Source: Rhizophagus irregularis
Taxonomy: Eukaryota; Glomeromycota; Glomeromycetes; Glomerales; Glomeraceae
DNA: 64,000 nt
Reading direction: 5' to 3'
NCBI RefSeq assembly: GCF_026210795.1
Contig: NC_089429.1
Location: forward strand, 930,001-994,000
Shown piece by piece: positions 57,341 to 64,000 of the stretch. The position numbers and the translations under genes were made by a program. The notes beneath the pieces were generated by a model that was not told the DNA's origin, did not search any database, and worked only from the letters and a program-made list of their open reading frames with translations. How positions within the stretch are numbered: the first letter of the stretch is position 1; every line of letters begins with the position of its first letter.

Positions 57341-60300
57341 ATGTCATCCCGAAATGATATTAAGTGTAAAAATTGTAATGATTTTTATACAGATATAAAA
57401 CATAAATGGTGTAAACCATGTCAAATAAATAAAGTTATAAAAAGTGTTACAAATTGGACTAGTGGAAATGAAAAAATTGAACATTTTATTCAAGAAGCAC
57501 AATTAATGTTTGAAGGATATTATGATGCAATAGTTGAATGGATACCATACAATCAATTTAACGATATCAAAGAAATAAATAAAAGTAAATTTTCTGCAGT
57601 ATATTCAGCAATATGGAAAGATGGTCCATTGCAACATGATGAACATTATGAAGAGTTGAGGAGAGTATCTAACAAAGAAGTTATCTTAAAATATTTCTAT
57701 AACTTACAAAATATTGTCAATGATTTATTATATGAGGTATGAAATTTTCAATTTCTTTATAATATTATTTAAGTACTGTTTATTATAACAATCACTTTTT
57801 ATATTCAACAGGCTAAATTATATTCTATTGAAAGGGTAAATATGATCTTTTTAATATCTTATAATCTCATTCAATCACTCTTTATTTAATACCTTTCTAT
57901 ATTTAACAGATTATACCAAATTATACAAAAAGAGACGGAGATTATCTTAAAATATATGGAATATCTCAAAATCCAGATACAAAATATTATATCTTAGTTT
58001 TTAATGATAGTTATTGTCTAAAATGTGGTGAAATTTATACAGAAGATAGGAAATTAAATAATAAATGGTGCAAGCCATGTCAAATGAATAATTTAAAAAA
58101 TCGGTTTGAAGACTGGACCAGTGGAAACGAAAAAATTAATAAATTTATTCAAAAACTTCAATTAAAAATCAATCATCATAGTGATATTATAATTGAATGG
58201 ATACCATATTACCAGTTTAGTGATATTAAAAAAATAAGCAAAAGTGATCTTACTGAAGTATATTCAGCAAAGTGGAAAGATGGACCATTTCAATATGATA
58301 AGAATTTGGGAGAGTACTTAAGATTACCTTACAAAGAAATTGCTTTGAAGTATTTTTATAATTTACAAAATATCAATGATTTTTTATTTGAGGTATGGAA
58401 TTTCTGGTTCTTTTATAATTAAATACTTTTATTATAACGATAATAACTTTTCTATATTATATTTTAACAGATTAAATCTTATTCTATAGAAATAGATTCT
58501 TATTTTATAGAAATGGATAAGAACTATAACAGTTTTAATATATATGGGATATCTCAAAATCCAAATACAAAAGATTATATCGTAGTCCTTAATAATGGTT
58601 ATTGTGAAAACTGTAGTAAAGTATATACAAATATAAAGGAAAAATGGTGCAAAACATGCCAATTAAATAATTCCGAAAAAAAATTTTCATTTGGAATCAG
58701 TGAAAATGAAAACATTGATAATTTCATCCAAGAAATGCAACTTAAAATTAGTTGTTCAAGTGATATAATAGTTGAATGGATACCATACAACCAATTTGGC
58801 ATTATTAAAGAAATAAGTAAAGGTGATTCTACTGCGGTATATTCAGCAATCTGGAAAGATGGTCCATTACAACATGATAAACATAACGGAGAGTTGAGAA
58901 GAATGCCTAATAAAGAAGTTGCTTTAAAATATTTGTGTAATTCTCAAGATCTTAATAATGAATTTATAAATGTGGTATGAATTTTAATTAATTGTTGTTA
59001 TCTAATTTAAATATTTTATTTGTTATAATAATTTTTACATCTTAACAGGTTAAATCATATTCTATTGAAGTCGATCCATATAATTATATTCTTAATATAC
59101 ATGGAATATCTCAAAATCTAAATACAAAAGATTATGTTATAGTTCTTGATAATGGTTATTGTGAAAACTGTAGTGAAGTATATACAAATATAAAGGAAAA
59201 ATGGTGTAAAACATGTCAATTAAATAGTTTTGAAAAAAAATTTTCATATGGAATTAGTGAAAATGAAATCATTGATAATTTCATCCAAGAAATGCAACTT
59301 AAAATTAGCCATCCAAGTGATATAATAGTTGAATGGATACCATACAACCAGCAATTCGATTGTATTGAAGAAATAGGCAAAATTGGTTCTACTATATTAT
59401 ATTCAGCAATATGGAAAGATGGTCCATTACAAATTGATGAACATTATGGTATATTAAAAAGGATATCCGATAAAAAAGTTACTCTAAAATATTTACATAA
59501 TTCATATAATTCATCAAATATTGCTAATAAATTATTAAATGAGGTAAATGTTTTTCTTAAAATTAAGTAATTATTTGTTTTAATAATATAATAATGACAT
59601 TTCTATATAAATAGTTTGGTCAACAACATTTTATTCGTAGAACAGGTTTAATTCTTAATTTATTTGGTTTAACCCAAAATTCAAATACAAATAATTATAT
59701 TTTAGTTTTTAATAATAATTATTGTGAAAATTGTAATAATAAATCATATACACATATAAATTATAAGTGGTGTAAACAGTGTCAATTAAATAATTTAAAG
59801 AAATCTTTTGTAAATTGGGCCAGTGGAAATGAAAAAATTGATAATTTTATTCAAGAAATGCAATTAAAAATTAATGATGATTATGATATTATAGTTGAAT
59901 GGATACCATATAACCAGTTTAGTGATATTAAAGAAATAAGTAAGAATGATTCTTTTGCAGTATATTCAGCAGTATGGAAAAGTGGCCCATTAAGATATGA
60001 TACATTTTATAATAAGTTACAAAGATATTCACTTGTTGATAATAAAGTTTTTTTAAAATATTTTTATAGTTTACAAAATATTACTAATGAGGTATGAACT
60101 TAATCTTTTTAATTTTTTTTTAAATTTAATTAATCATTTTTATATTTCATTTTATATTTTCATAGATTGAATCATATTCCAATAATACATTCAATGGTAA
60201 TCAGAAAATATATGGAGTATCTCAGAATTCAAATACAAAAGATTATCTTATAATATTTCAAGATTATTGTTGTAAAAACTGTGGTGAAATAAATGTGGTG

Positions 60301-62179
60301 GGTAATTTTGGATGGTGTAAACCATGTCAAATAAATAATTTAAAACAAAATTTTGAAAATTGGACTAGTAAAAATAAGGAAATTGATGAATTAATTCAGA
60401 AAATGCAATTAAAAATTGGTAAAGATGATGATATAATTATTGAATGGATATCATACAATCAATTTATTAATATTAAAGAGATAAGTAAAGATGATTTTGC
60501 TATGATATATTCAGCAATATGGATGGAAGGTCCACTACAATATGATTGGTATAATGGTAGAGAGCAAAAAAGAATGTTTACTAATAAAAAAGTTGCTTTA
60601 AAATATTTATGTAATTCACAAGATATTAATGAAATTTTAAATGAGGTATAAATTTGTCTTTTTTCTAAATTTAATCAAATACTTGATTAAAATTAATTCG
60701 TTTAATTTATTAGATTAGAGAGCATTCTATCAGTAATGATGATGAAATTCTTAATATATATGGAATATCTCAATATCCAAGTACAAAAAATTACATTATA
60801 GTACTTCAAGATGGTTATTGTAAAGACTGTGGTAGAATATATACAAATGTAAATAAAAAATGGTGTAAACCATGTCAATTAAATAATTTAGAAAAAAATC
60901 TTTCATATGGAATTAGTGAAAATGAAAGCATTGATAATTTCATCCAAGAAATGCAACTTAAAATTAGTTGTCCAAGTGATATAATAGTTGAATGGATACC
61001 ATATAATCAATTTAGCAATATTGAAGAAATAGGTAAAGGCGGTTTTGCTATAGTATATTCAGCAATATGGAAAGATGGTCCGTTAAAAATTGATTATAGA
61101 TATGACGGAAAGTTGAAAAGAATACCTAATAAGAAAGTTGCTTTGAAGTGTTTAAATAATTCACAAAATATCAATAATAAATTTTTAAATGAGGTATGAA
61201 TTCATTTTTTTTTTTGAATTTAATAAACATTTTTTCAATGCATAGTATTTATTATATTTTGAATTTGACAAACCTTGTCTTTAATGGATATTATTTATTT
61301 TTATAGGTTAAAGAGTATTCTATTAGCAATAATGATAATATTCTTAATTTATATGGAATATCTCAAAATCCTGATACAAAAGATTATATTATGATTTTAA
61401 ATTATGCAAATAATGGGAATATTAATAATTATAGTTATATTAATATTGAATGGTATTGGTTTGAAAGATTATGGATGTTAAGAGATATTATTGAAGGTCT
61501 TAAAAAAATTCATGGAAATAATATGATCCATCGTGATTTTCACACGGGGAATATATTATTATCACTTGATTTTAATAGTTATGGCAAATCTGGAAATCCG
61601 TCTAGTGATTTATATATTTCAGATATGGGATTATGTGGAGAAGTTGGTAATGTAGATGAAACAAAGATTTATGGAGTTATGCCTTATGTAGCCCCAGAAG
61701 TATTAAAAAGCAAACCTTACACCCAAGCAGCAGATATATACAGTTTTGGTATGATTATGTATTTTGTAGCAACTAAAAAACAACCCTTTGCAAATTGTGC
61801 TCATGATAATATATTAGCATTAAATATATGTAATGGAAATAGACCTAAAATCAATGAAAACGAGGTTCCAAAATGTTATGTTGATTTAATGGAAAGGTGT
61901 TGGGATTTAAATCCAAATAATAGGCCAAGTGCTATTGAAGTAAGTGAATTGATTGAATTATTTTGTAATTCCAGTTATATGGGTGCTAATAAGGATAAGG
62001 AAATTGAAAAGCAATTTAAAGAAGCAGAAGAATATAGAAAAGCAAATTATACATCTATAGGAAATAGTCAATTAACTAGTCACCATCCACAAGCTTATTA
62101 CACTTCTCGATTACTCAATCCATTTACCAGAGATCTTTCAAATAATGATACTGATTGTTTAGACTGTATGATTGATTGA
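57341..62179 (+). CDS. TKL-like kinase gene with seven tandem finger/N-lobe modules and one C-lobe (kinase 3)
   Basis: Predicted 1403-residue protein from nine exons, all phase 0: 57341-57736, 57812-57835, 57910-58392, 58471-58974, 59049-59543, 59615-60091, 60166-60645, 60714-61193 and 61307-62179. All introns are GT-AG. Exons 1 and 3-8 each encode one module: a CxxC...WCKxCQ finger, (N)WTSGNE or a variant, IIVEWIPYNQF, a glycine-loop region, YSAIWKDGPL and a beta-3 segment with Lys (VALKYL). Exons 3-8 begin with the usual post-intron segment up to the hinge (IYGISQNPNTKDYIVV), then start a new finger where the C-lobe should follow. Only exon 9 supplies the C-lobe: HRDFHTGN (Asp ~1190), DMG for DFG (Asp ~1219) and APE. 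The only intact glycine loop, GKGGFAIVYSA, is in the last module. It may instead be several mispredicted genes, but no start or stop separates the modules. Confidence 0.82.
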
Positions 62180-62799
62180 ACTAAAGTTAGTATAATTATT
62201 ATTATTATTTTATTGTTTCAGTCAAATAGTTTTAAAAAAGTAATTAGTGTATTTTATTGAATGTTGATATATATGATAACAAATGATAATATCTAATATA
62301 TTTATTATTTATTTTATTATTACATCATTATTTGTAAGAATTCTTGGTCATCCGGTAAATCATTCACACATGAAATTCCATCAGCAAAGTTTTAGAAATG
62401 GTAGATTTGCCAATATTAAGTTGTCCACCTATTATTTTACATGAGGATTTTAAAATTCTATTAATTATATTATAGCATGAAATATAAAAGGTGTAACACA
62501 TTATCGAAACTTATATATTCTAATTACAGTCTCCTTTATTTTATATAAGACGCAACAAATTTAATCCTACTATTAAATATTAACCAATTTTATAATTAGG
62601 ATTTAAGAAATTATTAATATTTTTTTTTATTGATTGATGCCATTGTATGTTGTTCAACACTAATTATAGAGTATATGTGATTGTTTTTACATAAGTAAAA
62701 TTAGTTTGTAATTGAACAAATAAAATATAAGATTTGAAAATATCAACTTATGATGGTTATAATTTGCTTATTAATATTATATTTATATTTATTATTAAC
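62180..62799. other. 3' flank of kinase 3
   Basis: AT-rich and gene-free. Confidence 0.5.
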
Positions 62800-62801
62800 T
62801 A

Positions 62802-63307
62802 CACAGTGAAATTCGATAAGCCGGTTCCACTAAAAATATCCAGTTTATCGGGATATTCGGTATAGCGAAAAAATTTCGATATACTAAAAATCTATTATAC
62901 TGAATTTTCATGCTAATAAAACTAATATACGCTATAATTTAATTTTTTAATCTTAGTTTTAAGTCATAGAGTTCATGAAAATGAATATAAAAACTTTTAA
63001 TTGAAGATATAAGTAATACATAACTTCAGCCGGAATTAAGATTTTTGTAATTCTGGCCAAAATTAAGATTTACCACATCACGTAAATTAAATTTATTGGT
63101 TAATGATCACGTGATCCGGTTTATCGAATCATTTTTACTATAGCTGGTTAGAAAATTGATCCGTTATAGCAAATATCGAGCTTTTACTAGTAAACTCCGG
63201 TATATCAAAGCTATTTTAATATAGTACGTGATTTGGTTCCAGCAAAAAAGTCTGGTTTAGGCCCAAATCCGGTTTATCAAAGATCTGGTTTATCGAATTT
63301 CACTGTG
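62802..63307. mobile_element. pogo/Tc1-type MITE with TA duplication
   Basis: Perfect 18-bp TIRs, CACAGTGAAATTCGATAA and its complement, bound a 506-bp element and are flanked by TA (62800-62801 and 63308-63309). The end sequence resembles pogo/Fot-like elements. Internal motifs such as CCGGTTTATC repeat near both ends. No transposase. The short ORF at 63233-63418 crosses the boundary and is spurious. Confidence 0.85.
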
Positions 63308-63309
63308 TA

Positions 63310-64000
63310 TAACATTTTTTTTAATCTATTACTAGCAGTTGCCCGTTGCTTCGCATCGGGAGTAGTAGTATTACTATATAATATTAAATTTTTAGTCACA
63401 ATTAGAAGCTCACTTTGATTATTAATTAGATTATGAGAGTAATAAAATATAAATTAATTTAAATAAAATAATATGCAGGTAAATATTGTTATGTATCTAT
63501 ATAATTAAAAACAAATTAACTAAAAAAAATTTGTTGATACAAAAAAAAAAATTTTTACACGAATTTATTAGTCAGAAACAATATCATTGACTAAAAAAAA
63601 TTCTCATCAAAACATCAAAAAATTTGTAGGACATAGTTCTAATTTGATTATAGTTTTGATCCGATCTAAACTAAAAAAGAATAATAATATTCTTTTGGGT
63701 TAAAAAAAAATTAAAAAAATTTTGATAAATTCCGATTAAAAAAAAATCCAATAAAAATATAATAAAAAAAGAATAAGAAAAAATTTTGGTTAAAGTTAAC
63801 CGAAGGGATAAAAAAATTAATGAAAAAGATTAAAAAGGTAGTTTCAGTCTTTACGGTAAAATACTGGTAAAATCCGAAATAAAAAAAAATTATTATTGTC
63901 TATCCAATAGAAATGGTTAGTTGTGGTAACTAAGAGAGTGGTAATAACCGCAATTAATATACTTTTCTTTGTTAGTATTAATTTATTAGAATAAAAAAAT
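63310..64000. other. Right-end intergenic DNA
   Basis: GCCCGTTGCTTCGCATCGGG near 63341-63360 resembles the 3' tails of dispersed retroelements in many eukaryotes, but that is only a resemblance. The remainder is A-rich with no gene. Confidence 0.4.

Noticed and set aside
58432-58802. Minus-strand ORFs inside kinase 3
   Set aside because: Antisense shadows of well-supported exons with conserved kinase modules.

Overview
The window looks like nuclear DNA of an arbuscular mycorrhizal fungus of the Glomeromycotina, most likely Rhizophagus. It is very AT-rich, uses the standard code, has short GT-AG introns, is dominated by gene-poor repeat-rich DNA, and its genes belong to families known to be hugely expanded there: TKL-like kinases with a Cys-pair finger and a WTSGN motif, F-box proteins, and BTB-TLDc proteins. 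This assignment rests on recognising families, not on a database search.

Layout. 0.6-2.6 kb is an array of ~60-bp self-complementary repeats, followed by a 1.5-kb foldback element. 5.0-6.5 kb and 9.5-11.8 kb each hold a complete spliced kinase gene on +. 14.8-16.4 kb (-) is a frameshifted F-box gene, 17.2-20.4 kb a second and longer palindromic array of the same family, 23.1-24.8 kb (-) an intact F-box paralogue, and 35.0-36.7 kb (-) a third. A small Cys-rich secreted protein lies at 28.4-29.0 kb (+), and a BTB-TLDc gene with an unexpected signal peptide at 40.3-41.8 kb (+). At 46.9 and 50.7 kb (+) are two unannotated 33-residue ORFs, both ending in a CaaX prenylation box. 53.4-53.7 kb (-) holds the remains of a small secreted-protein gene. 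57.3-62.2 kb (+) is a nine-exon kinase gene built from seven tandem finger/N-lobe modules and a single C-lobe. The spaces between hold MITEs, several with clear TIRs and target-site duplications, purine and pyrimidine tracts, and low-complexity AT DNA.

How it works together. There are no operons. The kinases, F-box and BTB-TLDc proteins are signalling and ubiquitin-linked families that evolve by duplication, and the window shows this directly: a tandem module array inside one gene, three F-box paralogues sharing a promoter motif, one already broken, and decayed secreted-protein remnants. The two most interesting objects are the CaaX peptide pair, which resembles fungal lipopeptide-pheromone precursors in architecture, and the seven-N-lobe kinase gene. 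No rRNA, tRNA or CRISPR array was found.
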